64,000 bases of DNA from Macrotrachela quadricornifera (GCA_022393335.1 JAJEKB010021128.1:1-64000), one strand, 5' to 3'. Counted from the first letter of the stretch, positions 23,772-35,278 are shown. Program-made: numbers and translations. Notes: generated by a model not told the origin, from the sequence alone.

Positions 23772-24540
23772 TTACAAAAGAGGAAAATAAAGGTAATAGC
23801 CTTTTGGTTTGACAATTATTTTGTCATCACCGAAACCTTCGTGATGAATTAATCGTTTTATATTGATACAATTAAGTCGTATTGTATCTCTTCTAAAATT
23901 TTTGGTTAGACCTTCTAATGCGTAATAGTGAATTTTTAATTCAATTAGATTGGGTAAGCGTGTCTTTGATTCATCAGAATACAATGTTTGAGGTACAATA
24001 TTTGCAAAATACAAAGATTTCAACAATGGGAATATTTGAGCAAGTCGAAGAAAATATTCATGTTTAAATGGAATTGTATACCTATAATCGATAAGAAAAT
24101 AATATTATTAAATATAATATTTGGTAAGTTGTTGCGTATATGTTCTAAACTATCAAAAGCGAATGGAATTGAGAAAACATGATATGTATTTAAACCAGTT
24201 ATGCAATGGTCAATAAAAGAAGCCACTTATCCATATTTAACATCAGTGAAAGTTCGTTTAATATCGTCATTTGATAAAATAGAAACATGATGTTCAGAAT
24301 TAATTTCACTACTTATATAAAAGATGAATGTATGAAGTTGTTCTAAATAAATAAGAATATCATTTTGAAGTTGAATATCATCCACATATTTATTTCGATC
24401 GTGTATACAAAGTTATAAAGTTAACTTTTCTAAATTACACGTACAACGAATAAGAGGTACAATTTCACTATCATACTCACGTAAAAGAAATAGTAGATTA
24501 TGACAAAGTAAAAGACTTAGAAGTCTGAAATTTTGCACAT
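23772..24540 (-). pseudogene. Broken F-box/LRR-like protein gene (C-terminal part)
   Basis: The minus strand encodes pieces resembling the C-terminal half of the F-box/LRR-like proteins found in many copies in bdelloids. In order: EQLHTFIFYISSEIN, ASFIDHCITGLNTYHVFSI, IRNNLPNIIFNN, EYFLRLAQIFPLLKSLYFAN and LPNLIELKIHYYALEGLT, ending near YYLYFPLL. The blocks are broken by in-frame stops (before VASFIDHC near 24226 and earlier near 24415) and a one-base frameshift near 24085. No F-box exon was found upstream. F-box proteins recruit substrates to SCF ubiquitin ligases; this copy is dead. The family assignment is from recall of the domain pattern. Confidence 0.6.
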
Positions 24541-25604
24541 ATTTCTTAATATGTCTAAGCATTATAATAGTATACTTGAATGCAAGCTGAAGCTTTTAGA
24601 AGAGCCGGGCGAAAAAACTTCTGGAATGCTCCATGTATAGACTGTAAAATTTTGGATATGCATGTGGGTATTTAAAAGAAAATAGAAGAAACAAAAAAAA
24701 ACACGTATGTAGTCTGAATCATCCATTTTATTTTTTGTGAATATAACCATTCACTAACATGACGTTTACCTTCATCTTTTCGTTCTCCTTCTACTGACCT
24801 TCTTCCCTCTACTTACTAGATATATATGTAAATGTACATAGAAACATTCCAGGCTCTTTTCTCATTTTGTCTAAAATATTCATTCGTTTGAAAATATTCT
24901 TTAGAAATATTTATTTGTGTATTTAAATGATTATTTAATGTTGAACACATAAATAGTTCAACATAGAATTGATTTAAGAAATTTAATTGACACTGAATTA
25001 TTTTCGGAATATAAAGTTTAGTTACCAATAAATTATTTCATTTTATATAAAAATTATTATTGAATTTCATTTGTTAACTTTTTGGTTTGAATAGATTTAA
25101 TATTAGATAATATATTTTTAATTTCATATTATTCTCTACGACTAAATTTATCCCTCATGTTTACATATAAACTACAAATAATTGTTAAAAAACTTTTCAT
25201 AAAGAATAAGATTTCAATGATTTTTGATTAAGCAAAATTCAAATAATTTCAAATGGTTAATAATGATAATCATCTTTAAAAATCTTCATGATCAGTATGA
25301 TAAACAAAATCTCAATAAAAAGCATTTCATCGAACTGGAACAAATTAAATATTTAAAATATGAATACATTTGATTTTTTTGAATTCAATAAATCATGTAT
25401 GATGAGTTTGATCACAATGCATTTTTTTGAAGAATTGATTTAATATAAGATTATATAATTTTATTAATATTATTTCTGCATAACCAAATCATATTCCACA
25501 GGTTTGGTTTGTAGTATTACTTTAAATAAATAGTACAGTGATAAAGGAGTCGGTCATACAATAGGTATGTATGTTCGAATCTGATATTAAGAATAGACTG
25601 GTAT
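24541..25604. other. Intergenic, no gene seen
   Basis: AT-rich DNA. The open frames at 24562-24750 and 24816-25028 are low complexity and lack motifs. Confidence 0.4.
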
Positions 25605-27066
25605 ATATAAATATAAAATAAATATTTATTATTAATAAATTAAGAAAATACATCCAGGTGATTAAATCCAGCTGCCGTTTCCGGACCGTATACGGTCGTA
25701 TATATGCCGTATTCTCATTAAGATACGGCTGTAAAACGGGGACTACGATTCCGGCAAAATATGGTCCATATACGTGCCGTATTTGATGGTATACGGCCGT
25801 TTTCGTGTCGAACCCTTTCACCAGGACAGATACAGAAAAAAATACAATTCAGTAATAACAAAAAGAGACAAAAAATTAGAATTTAATACAAAAAAAAAGA
25901 TAGAAAAAAAAATAATTTAATTGCGGTGGTGATGGTGGCTGATTATTTTCTTTTGGAGCGTCTTGGATGTCCATTAGTTCATCTAAACCAAGAAAATATA
26001 ATGTAAATAAACTATTTTTTTTAAGCGAACATACCTCGAATTCGATATGCGACTGCTAGAAACGATTCAATTAGAAGTTTTCTACCATTAAGAACACGTC
26101 GTTGAAATTCATTGGTACTTTCTCTGATTTGTCGAATTAAATCTTCCCGTTCTTTTTCATATTTTGTAATCTAAAAACTAATACACCTAGTGAGTGATAT
26201 AAATTAATATAAGTAGTTACAACTTTCCTGTTGTATTTTATTCTCTCTCCCAAGTGAAAGAATACGCCATCGTAAAAGGCCTTAAACAGTAAAAAACGAC
26301 GAAAAACTACAGTCGTTTCCGTCTCATCTGAAACGACAGCCGTAAGGGCTACCGTTTTTCACCGTTATCAAGCCGTATTCCACCGATAGATCAGAATCTA
26401 TTGTCTTTTGTCAAAAAAAGTGTTTTTTTGGTCTATATATATATGAACGGTAACTTATTTTTAAATGTAATGATTATTTTAAATACAAGGATTTTTTTTG
26501 TTTAGGCTGGTCAAATACCAATATAAATGGTAAGTGATTTTAAATAAAATAATTATATTTTTACTTAGAATTCCAATGTTATCCTCAAAACTGACGATTA
26601 GTCGTCGATGTTTGTCCGATTTTGATGGTATGAACACCACAGTAGAGAATTGTAAATACAATAGTATACTGCGATCGTACATCATCAGATTTCGTCGTAT
26701 ACGATCAAATATGAGCATCGTAATGCTCATCCTGAATAGTTATGATAGAGTCGACGAAATGAAAGCTACTACTCCTGATGTAAAGTGTCAAAAGAAACGG
26801 CTGAAAATCAGCATTGATACGAATCATGGTTGCTCATCGGAAAAGACTTGAAACGATGCCGTTTCGTTCTGGCAAAATTACATATACAAATCTGGGTTAA
26901 CGGATTACGGTTTTAAACGGCGAAAAACGGCATCCGTTCATGGCTGTTTCCTTCACGAATTTAGTCGTTTTTTAGTCGTTTCATCCCTTATACGGTGCTC
27001 CGAATCATCGACCTGGATTATTTTAATTTATTATTATTAATGATATTGTATTTATTTTATGATATT
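25605..27066. mobile_element. Inverted-repeat composite with tetrapyrimidine/CGG-rich palindromic blocks
   Basis: Outer arms at about 25605-25680 and 26990-27066 are inverted copies. The left arm reads AATAAATATTTATTATTAAT then TCCAGGTGATTAAATCC; the right arm, on the minus strand, gives AATAAATAC, a similar AT run, then TCCAGGTCGATGATTC. Inside each arm lie unusual CG-containing blocks, such as CCGTATACGGTCGTATATAT at the left and AACGGCGAAAAACGGC at the right, unlike the AT-rich surroundings. A probable host coding tail (25876-26275) lies between them. It may be one large element or two related ones in opposite orientation. Confidence 0.45.
25876..26275 (-). CDS. Coding tail of an unrecognised gene, probably orphaned
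   Basis: Three minus-strand exon-like blocks in consistent phase: about 26275-26222 (LRWRILSLGRENKIQQE), 26170-26035 (ITKYEKEREDLIRQIREST and QRRVLNGRKLLIESFLAVAY) and 25982-25876 (ELMDIQDAPKENNQPPSPPQ, then a short tail to a stop). The introns are about 51 nt; the 3' one is a good GT-AG intron and the 5' donor is weak. The charged middle is probably coiled coil. Coding similarity stops abruptly at 26275, where the CG-rich repeat begins, so the 5' part of the gene was probably cut off by a transposon insertion. No family is recognised. Confidence 0.45.
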
Positions 27067-27421
27067 CTTGTTGATTTTCAATAGCAAGTTATTTTGTTTG
27101 TCGTATATTGTTTTCGTGATCAGTTTAGCAACAATTCAACAAATAAATGTTTCTTAAAGATTGATCTTTTAGATGACATTATTCTCAGCTCAATGATTCA
27201 CACTCTATCACACCATTTATAATAAATACAGAAGAAAATGATGTGTAGTATCAAGACTTCTATTTGATAATTTTATGCGTAATTGCAATAACAACAGCAA
27301 GAGCAATAATATTTCTTACTATTCTTCTTTCATTATCAAGTTACATTATTTTGCAATCATATTCATTATTTGAATAACAACAGAAACAATGACTCAAGAA
27401 CGACCTGAAACATTTTCATTC

Positions 27422-28148
27422 AGCTTGATATAGGGATGCAACAAATCTCGAGTAAAGTTTGGATTTGGACCAAACCCTTTGGATTTGGGATTTGGATTTG
27501 GGTTTGTATGTTTATGTCAGGATTTGGTCTCGATTTGCATTTGAATTAAGACTAAAAGTTTAAATTTAGATACGACTTGTATTTTAGTGCTTAGATGAGG
27601 GTATGAGTTTGGATTTGTTGGTTAAGATTTGGATTTGGATTTGGATTTAGGTTTGGTGATTTAAGTTTGGTTTGGATTTGGGTTTGGTGACATAAATTTG
27701 GATTCGGATTTGGTATTAAATTTACCAAATCTAAAAGACAAAGTGTCGACAAAAACAATAAACTTGCTAAGGATGTTCTATCGTCAAAAAACAATTTCTG
27801 GATTTTTGACCAAATTCAAATCCAAATCCTTTGGATTTGTACCAAATCTTAATTTTTTCTTTTTTGACTGGAAACCATTCTTTACCAGTGTATGATTCTT
27901 GTCGACGCTTTATCTTTTAGATTTGGTAAATTTAATACCAAATCCCAAATCCAAATCCAAATCTTAACCAACAAATCCAAACTCAAATCCAAATCTAAGC
28001 ACTAAAATCCAAGTCGTATCTAAATTTAAACTTTTAGTCTTAATTCAAATGCAAATCGAGACCAAATCCTGACATAAACATACAAATCCAAACCCAAATC
28101 CAAAAACAAACCCAAAGCTTTGGGTTTGTTGCATCCCTAGCTTGATAT
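27422..28148. mobile_element. 707-bp fold-back element with perfect 10-bp target duplication (Mutator-like)
   Basis: The element spans 27432-28138 and is flanked by a perfect direct repeat AGCTTGATAT (27422-27431 and 28139-28148). Termini are AGGGATGCAACAAA at the left and TTTGTTGCATCCCT at the right. Most of the left half pairs with the right half: for example AAAAGTTTAAATTTAGATAC near 27555 against its complement near 28015, and AAATTTACCAAATCTAAAAG near 27718 against its complement near 27915. Both arms hold degenerate hexamer arrays of the TTTGGA type. Long inverted repeats with a 9-11-bp duplication are typical of Mutator-like elements. It has no coding capacity. Confidence 0.85.
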
Positions 28149-28783
28149 ATGTTACTGTAGAATTAATTATTTTATAATTAAATGTACAATAATCATCAAT
28201 ATTATCTGAGAATTATTGTATAAATGTTTATTTGTTATTCAATTATGGAAAAAAATAACATTAGTATTACTGTTTAGATGCAACTATGTCGCCGACTCAT
28301 ACGTTTTATAATGTATTTAGTAGTATAAACAATTAATCGTTTAATTTCCAACATAATTTTGATTTTTAATAAAATAGAAAAATCCTTCACAGCTTCTTTA
28401 TTCATCAGAAAAAAAGAATGACTGTGTTTTGTCATGGATTATGTCATTTTTACTCAACCGTAACATTACTATACCATTTTTTTTGTTTTACGTTCGTTAA
28501 TGACGAATATCTATATCGGTCTCTCACGTTTTTTTCTCATTATAATATTCAGTAGCAAAAATAAACGTAGGTCTTTTCAATCATAAAAGGGAAAAATATA
28601 GAAAGGAGGTGAATACCTTATAATTAGCGAAGATACTCGAATTATTTTTTCATTAACTTTTTTTCAAATTAATACAAATCATCAATACCGACGAAATACA
28701 TCATCGATACTAAAACACAGAAATAACTGGAAAAATTAGAATAGGTAATAACTATTTAAATAAGTGCAACTGTACGTAAACGT
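28149..28783. other. Upstream region of the ART-TPR gene
   Basis: Non-coding AT-rich DNA between the fold-back element and the start codon at 28784. A promoter is expected here, but no element could be named. Confidence 0.35.
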
Positions 28784-31700
28784 ATGCCGATTAAAATAGT
28801 GCAAAATGTCCTTCTTATTTCGTTGGACAATAACGTTGATAAAGAAAATAATGAAGATTGCCGTAGTATAATGACTCAACTAGGTCGTGTTGTCAACACT
28901 ATCAAAACATTTACAGATGGTGATCAATGTATTCATTTTCTTGAAGATAACAATGATGAAAACTTTTGCATAATTATATCAGGTTCACTTAGTAAACATA
29001 TTGTGTCTCATATTCACGATATGTCTCAAGTGGATTCTATTTTTATTCTTTGTGATAACAAAGAATACCACGAACAATGGACCATAGAATGGTTTAAAAT
29101 AAAGGGTGTATTCACAGACGTCTCATTCATCTGTGATGCCCTCAAGGTGGTAGTTCAACAATGTGAGCAAAACTCCATTTCCATGAGCCTCATAGCGACA
29201 AGTGATGATACACTTAATACAAAGTTGGATCAGTTAGATCCAACATTTATGTACATTCAAATTTATAAAGAAATTTTATCATCTATAAAATTTAATGAAA
29301 GTCATCTTAAACAATTTATTAGTTATTGTCGTGAACAATTTGCCAACAATGAAAATAAATTGAAAATCCTTGATGAATTGGAAACAAAATACTATGATCG
29401 AACACCAATATGGTGGTATACATATGAATCATTTCTATTTGCTTTGCTCAATCAAGGGCTTCGAACCATGGATAGTGATATTATGATTCAAATAGCCTTT
29501 TTCATTAATGATTTATATCGCCAAATTGATCAATTACATCAAGAACAATTTCGTATTCATCACAATAATGCAACCTTTAATGTTTATCGTGGCCAAGGTT
29601 TATCCAAGGTAGATTTTGACCTAGTCAAGAATAATAAGGGTGGTCTTCTATCTTTCAACAATTTTTTATCCACCAATACGAATCGTAGAAGTTCTCTTCT
29701 TTTTGCTAGTGGCCCTCTTTCTAATCCTGATATGGTGGGAGTTTTATTCGTCATGCATATCGATCCCTCAATATCATCCACAAATTTTGCTTTCATCAAG
29801 AACATCCACGATATTGAAGGAGAAGATGAAGTTCTTTTTACAATTCAGACCGTATTTCGAATTACTGATGTCCAACCTATCGATAGCAATACTCGTCTTT
29901 TTCAAGTGAATTTGACGTTGGCTAGTGATAAAGACAAAGATCTTCCTGTATTTACCGAACGTATACAAGAGGAGAGTGATAGAGCGACAGATTGGCATCG
30001 ACTGGATGTTTTCTTATGTCAAATAGGTCAGCCTAAGGAGGCTGAGAAAATTTATAAACTTATTTTAAAACAAACAACCGATGAAAAAGAGCAAGGAAAC
30101 ATTTACAATGAACTGGCACGAGTAAAACATATCCAAGAAGAATATCAAGAAGCAATTATATTCTATGAAAAATCACTTTATATCCACAAAAAGTTTCTTC
30201 CTCCAAATCATCTTGATTTTGCTCAGATCTACACCAACATCGGTTTAATCTATAACGAAATGGGTGATTACTCAAAAGCACTTTCGTATTACGAAAAAGT
30301 CCTTGAAATTCAACAACAATCACTTCCTTCGAATCATCTTGATTTGGCTAAAACCTTTAACAACATCGGTGATGTGTATGGCAACATGGATGATAATGCA
30401 AAAGCACAGACATCTTATGAAAAAGTTCTGGAAATTCAACAACAATCACTTCCTGCCAATCATCCTGATTTGGCTGAATCGTACAACAACATCGGTTTAC
30501 TGCATTGCCACATGGGCGACTACTCAAAAGCCCTTTTATCTCATGAAAAAGCTCTTGAAATTCAACAAAAGTCACTTCCTGCAAATCATCCTGATTTGGC
30601 CATGTCTTACAGCAACATCGGTTTACTGCATTATGACATGGGCGACTACTCAAAAGCACTTCCATTTCATGAAAAGGCCCTTGAAATTCGTCAACAATCA
30701 CTTCCTTCGAACCATTCTGATTTGGCCATGTCTTACAACAACATCGGTTGTGTGTATAACAGTATGGATGACTACTCAAAAGCGCTTTCGTATTATGAAA
30801 AAGTCCTTGAAATTCAACAACAATCACTTCCTTCGGATCATTCTGATTTGACCAGATCCTTCAACAACATCGGTGATATGTATTACTACATGAATCAATA
30901 TTCAAAAGCACTTTCAACTTATGAAAAAGCCCTTGAAATTGTACAACACTCGCTTCCTTGGAATTATCCTGTTTTGGCTATGTTATATAACAACATTGGT
31001 GTGGTGTATAAGAACATGGGTGACTACTCAAAAGCACTTTCATTTCATGAAAAAGCCATTAAAATTAAACAACTATCACTTCCTTCAAATCATCCTGATT
31101 TGATTATGTCATACAACAACATTGGTTTAGTGTATGACAAGATGGGTGAGTATTCAAAAGCAATGTCATATTATGAAAAATCACTTGAAATTCAACAACA
31201 ATCATTTCCTTCAAATCATCCTGATTTGGTTGCATCCTACAATAACATCGGCTCAGTATATTATATTATGGGTAACTATTCAAAAGCATTTTCGTATTAT
31301 GAAAAAATCCTTGAAATTCGACAACAATTACTTCCTGCAAATCATTCTGATTTGGCCACATCGTACAGCAGTATTGGTTTAGTATATTACAACATGGGTG
31401 ACTATTCAAAAGCACTTTCATCTCATGAAAAAGCTCTTGAAATTCAACAACAATTATTTTCGGCGAATCATCCTGATTTGGCCACATCCTACAACAACAT
31501 CGGTGTAGCATATGAGAAGATGGGTGAGTATTCAAAAGCAATGTCATATTATGAGAAATCTCTTGAAATTCGACAACAATCATTTGCTTCGAATCATCCT
31601 GATTTGGCTATGTCCTACAACAACATTGGTTTGGTATATGACAAGATGGGTGAGTATTCAAAAGCACTTTCATCTCATGAAAAAGCTCTTGAAATTCGAC

Positions 31701-32785
31701 AACAATCACTTCTTTCAACTCATCCTGATTTGGCTGCATCCTATGGCAACATCGGTTTACTGCATTATCACATGGGAGATTACTCAAAAGCCCTCTCATC
31801 GCATGAAAAAGCTCTTGAAATTCAACAACAATCACTTCCTGCAAATCATCCTGATTTAGGTATGTCTTACAATAACATCGGTATAGTATATGAGAAGATG
31901 GGCGAGTATTCAAAAGCGTTTTCATCTCATGAAAAATCTCTTGAAATTCAACAACAATCACTTCCTGCAAATCATCCTGATTTGGCCATGTCTTACAGCA
32001 ACATCGGTTTACTGCATTATGACATGGGCGACTACTCAAAAGCACTTCCATTTCATGAAAAGGCCCTTGAAATTCGTCAACAATCATTTCCTTCGAACCA
32101 TCCTGATTTGGCTATGTCTTACAACAACATCGGTAGTGTGTATCAGAAGATGGGCGAATATTCAAAGGCGCTTTCATCTTGTGAAAAAGCCCTTGCACTT
32201 CGACAACAATTACTTCCTTCGAATCATCCTAATTTGGCTATGTTATACAACAACATCGGTTTAATCTATGATGAAATGGGTGACTATTCAAAAGCACTTT
32301 CATTTCATGAAAAGGCCCTTGAAATTCAAAAACAATCACTTCCTTCGAATCATCCTGATTTAGCTGCGTCTTACGAGAACATCGGGTTAGTTTATGACGA
32401 AATGAGTGAGTACTCAAAAGCACTTTCGTCTCACCGAAAAGCTCTTGAAATTAAACAACAATCGCTTCCTTCCAGTCATCCTGATTTGGCTGCATCCTAC
32501 AACAACATCGGTAATGTTTATGGCAAAATGGGTTATTATTCAAAAGCATTTTTATATCATGAAAAAGCTCTTGAAATTAAACAACAATCACTTCCTTCAA
32601 ATCATTCTGATTTAGCTAAATCATACAACAACATCGGTTTAGTATATAAGAACATGAATGATTACTCAAAAGCACTTTCGTATTATGAACGTGCAATAGA
32701 TATTGCACAACGTTCATTGCCACCAAATCATCCTGATCTGAATAGATATAAAAACAACATGGATTTAGTAAAAAATAAACTCTAA
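28784..32785 (+). CDS. ADP-ribosyltransferase domain plus 21 kinesin-light-chain-type TPRs
   Basis: A single exon of 1333 residues. Residues 1 to about 125 look like a receiver-like alpha/beta domain of unknown role. A helical segment follows (PIWWYTYESFLFALLNQGLR, about 205-230). Residues about 260-375 form an arginine-type mono-ADP-ribosyltransferase domain. Its R-S-E signature is visible: R269 in FNVYRGQG, S290/S296 in LLSFNNFLSTNTN, and ExE at E347-D-E349. Such enzymes attach ADP-ribose from NAD+ to protein side chains. From about residue 442 to the end run 21 repeats of 42 residues, consensus YNNIGLVYxxMGDYSKALS then EKALEIQQQSLPSNHPDLA, the kinesin-light-chain TPR type that binds peptides. 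There is no signal peptide or membrane segment, so it is cytosolic. Repeats 4 and 15 are almost identical at DNA level. Substrate and partners are unknown. Confidence 0.9.
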   Translation: MPIKIVQNVLLISLDNNVDKENNEDCRSIMTQLGRVVNTIKTFTDGDQCIHFLEDNNDENFCIIISGSLSKHIVSHIHDMSQVDSIFILCDNKEYHEQWTIEWFKIKGVFTDVSFICDALKVVVQQCEQNSISMSLIATSDDTLNTKLDQLDPTFMYIQIYKEILSSIKFNESHLKQFISYCREQFANNENKLKILDELETKYYDRTPIWWYTYESFLFALLNQGLRTMDSDIMIQIAFFINDLYRQIDQLHQEQFRIHHNNATFNVYRGQGLSKVDFDLVKNNKGGLLSFNNFLSTNTNRRSSLLFASGPLSNPDMVGVLFVMHIDPSISSTNFAFIKNIHDIEGEDEVLFTIQTVFRITDVQPIDSNTRLFQVNLTLASDKDKDLPVFTERIQEESDRATDWHRLDVFLCQIGQPKEAEKIYKLILKQTTDEKEQGNIYNELARVKHIQEEYQEAIIFYEKSLYIHKKFLPPNHLDFAQIYTNIGLIYNEMGDYSKALSYYEKVLEIQQQSLPSNHLDLAKTFNNIGDVYGNMDDNAKAQTSYEKVLEIQQQSLPANHPDLAESYNNIGLLHCHMGDYSKALLSHEKALEIQQKSLPANHPDLAMSYSNIGLLHYDMGDYSKALPFHEKALEIRQQSLPSNHSDLAMSYNNIGCVYNSMDDYSKALSYYEKVLEIQQQSLPSDHSDLTRSFNNIGDMYYYMNQYSKALSTYEKALEIVQHSLPWNYPVLAMLYNNIGVVYKNMGDYSKALSFHEKAIKIKQLSLPSNHPDLIMSYNNIGLVYDKMGEYSKAMSYYEKSLEIQQQSFPSNHPDLVASYNNIGSVYYIMGNYSKAFSYYEKILEIRQQLLPANHSDLATSYSSIGLVYYNMGDYSKALSSHEKALEIQQQLFSANHPDLATSYNNIGVAYEKMGEYSKAMSYYEKSLEIRQQSFASNHPDLAMSYNNIGLVYDKMGEYSKALSSHEKALEIRQQSLLSTHPDLAASYGNIGLLHYHMGDYSKALSSHEKALEIQQQSLPANHPDLGMSYNNIGIVYEKMGEYSKAFSSHEKSLEIQQQSLPANHPDLAMSYSNIGLLHYDMGDYSKALPFHEKALEIRQQSFPSNHPDLAMSYNNIGSVYQKMGEYSKALSSCEKALALRQQLLPSNHPNLAMLYNNIGLIYDEMGDYSKALSFHEKALEIQKQSLPSNHPDLAASYENIGLVYDEMSEYSKALSSHRKALEIKQQSLPSSHPDLAASYNNIGNVYGKMGYYSKAFLYHEKALEIKQQSLPSNHSDLAKSYNNIGLVYKNMNDYSKALSYYERAIDIAQRSLPPNHPDLNRYKNNMDLVKNKL

Positions 32786-34699
32786 TCTGAAGTTATTTGT
32801 TAATTTTTTGAAAAAATAAAATAAAATTTTTGAGAAGAAAATGTTTTTGTTTGGGATACACGTGCGTACAAAAAGATTCTGGTCTTATTGAGAATACGAA
32901 TGGGATCGTTTTCATCATTATGGTATTGTGACACATATTAAATGATATATGTTCTATTAAACAGACCTTCGCGATAATTATCATAATTCAAATAAGGGTA
33001 GATTTTTTTGGAGTTGGATTATAAAGATAGTACGATTCGTACAAGTTCATTAAACGATAAAAAAAAAGAAATTTTTTTATCAATATAATTAATTATTCTA
33101 TCTGTTCCAATAAAAGAATAATTGATTGTATTAATAAATAAAGAGGAATGTAACAAGTATAAAAGTCACCCATTATCAAATGAATATTTTGTATAGATAT
33201 TTAATGATTGTGAACAAATTCAGCCATTGAATGTCTATAGAAGTTATTCATTGAGTCTTTATTTCTCATACTTTACGGTCAAATTATTTTATATTAAAAC
33301 AAATGATTTAGCTCTGTTAAAAATAAATATAGAGTAATGTATTAACTTCTCCTTTGTATATAGGGGAAATGAAGCAATAATCCTTAATAACTATCTTTCT
33401 TCATAAAATTAAGATATACAAAAGATTGAGCATCTCACTTACTATCATTTTTAAAGTATTTTTAATAGGATTATTAATTAGAAATGAGATAATACTTATA
33501 TAATAATTTCCTGATTGATAAGAGAATTTTTGAGTTATTTTCTTTTATCGAGAGACAATATGTGTTTTAATTATATTTCTTATTTATTTCATAAAGTTTA
33601 GATCTATTCCTTGAGAATAAACATCATATGTACATAAAACTAATATGAAAACCTGATTAATCAAAAGGTCGCATTTAAGATGTTTCCCTTTCTGGTTTAA
33701 CCTATTTGTTCGATGAAATAATAAACTTCTATACTTTTGATAGTTCATATTAAAATATACATTGAATGAATTAGAAAAAAATTTAACATTTATTTAAATC
33801 ATCAATAGCATTTTCTTGTTGTTTATATCTATTTGTAATATATGAGAGTCACTATAGTTTCATTGTGAACGAAGTGTTGGATATTAAAATAGTATAAGCA
33901 ATAGAAGATTTTATTCTGTTAAAACTGTTGTAAAAATATGCAACAAAATCTATTTAAGCTATTCGTAATAAAAAATAGATTTTTATTCCTAAATTTTAAG
34001 GTTTTTTATATGAACATATTCTCTACCAATACGTAAAATTCTTAGATCATAAACATTCGTTCTAATCAGTTTATTCCAATTGATATACTTTTCTTGCGTT
34101 GTTATTAACATATAGTCTTCTATTTATATTCAAATAATATAACAATATTAGCATGTAAAAAATTATACACCTACATCATCGATATATAATACTAAAAACT
34201 CACAAATCTTAATCGATTATATTAGTTATCTAATAAACTTTGTACATAAGAAGAGTAAAAATAATCAGACAAATAGATAAACTCGATGTTATTCAATTAT
34301 GACATATAGATCTGTAATTTTTCAGAAAAACAATAAATAAAATTTTCATTCTTTATAAAACTCAAAATTAATACAAAATAACGAGAATAATTATTCATAA
34401 TAACTATCATTTATAATATAGAACAAACATCTAATTGTGAAAGAAACGTCACTACGGAAAGACAAAGTATAGATTAGAAATTACTTACAAAAAAAACAAC
34501 ATTCATATATATAATTAGAAGTTAAAAGTCATTTTGAATTGATTTTTATTAAAATGTTAATAATTCGTTTAAGATGAACAAAAAAGAACAACTAAAGAAA
34601 TGATATGTAATTAAAATAGCAATATTCTTTGATCAAAATAATTCTTTGGAAATAGTTTCTCATAGTATCAAATTTTCAGTAATAACCCTTCTACAATGA
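32786..34699. other. Intergenic, no gene seen
   Basis: Nearly 2 kb of strongly AT-rich DNA without recognisable exons, RNA genes or repeat ends. Confidence 0.4.
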
Positions 34700-35158
34700 C
34701 AATACATTAGAATAAAAATACTGAAGCAATTTTCGAGAAAACAGATAAACAAATCGATGTTGAAGTTGAAAGACATCTATCACAACGTTGAACTTCAAGA
34801 ATATCAATCAGATTCATACCAATCCATTGCCCAATAAATGTTAAAGAATTTTTCCATAGGAAAATTGTCAGTTACCTATAGGAAGTGAAGGTGCTTGATT
34901 CATAATGCATAAAAAAACCCATAATCCTATGATAACATTAGAGTATCAATAGAAAAGCAAAGGCAGTGTTCATTATTATTATTGATAATATTTTTCCATT
35001 AAATTGAAAGATAGTAAAATAAGGATTCGAAATCTGATTGGTTTGGAATTTCTATGTGAAGGGAGTATGATTTCTTTACCTTACATTTTGAAATCATCTA
35101 CTTCGAGTACCACATGTGGTGCGTTTTTCTTATGTTGCTGTTCTGTCTGATTCATCAT
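34700..35158 (-). CDS. Possible small minus-strand gene or relic
   Basis: An ATG at 35158 opens a 74-nt exon (MMNQTEQQHKKNAPHVVLEV and on) ending in GTAAGG. A 51-nt intron leads to an exon at 35033-34979 that closes in frame after a short hydrophobic tail, giving 42 aa. Further on, at about 34690-34850, is another protein-like minus-strand stretch (IGQWIGMNLIDILEVQRC, then a hydrophobic end and a stop) in a frame I could not join. Either a short tail-anchored-like protein or fragments of a decaying gene would fit. A 5' UTR intron with acceptor near 35170 is also possible. Confidence 0.25.
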
Positions 35159-35278
35159 AACGGCTGTGAACTGAAATCATAAAATAACTCATTGTATTTT
35201 ACTTATAGTATGGTTATGATTCTGCATGAACAATTTCTTTCGTTTCTGTTCTCTTAAACATAGTGACAAGCAACTTCA

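Noticed and set aside
27591..27794. Asn/Pro-rich minus-strand open frame
   Set aside because: It is a translation of the TTTGGA-type hexamer repeats in the fold-back element.
30264..32615. Many 60-195-codon open frames on both strands inside the TPR gene
   Set aside because: They repeat every 126 nt because they are other frames of the TPR repeats, with no independent start or motif.
30100..32785. Regular direct repeats suggesting a CRISPR-like or satellite array
   Set aside because: The unit is 126 nt, stays in frame, and encodes 42-residue TPRs; there are no spacers.
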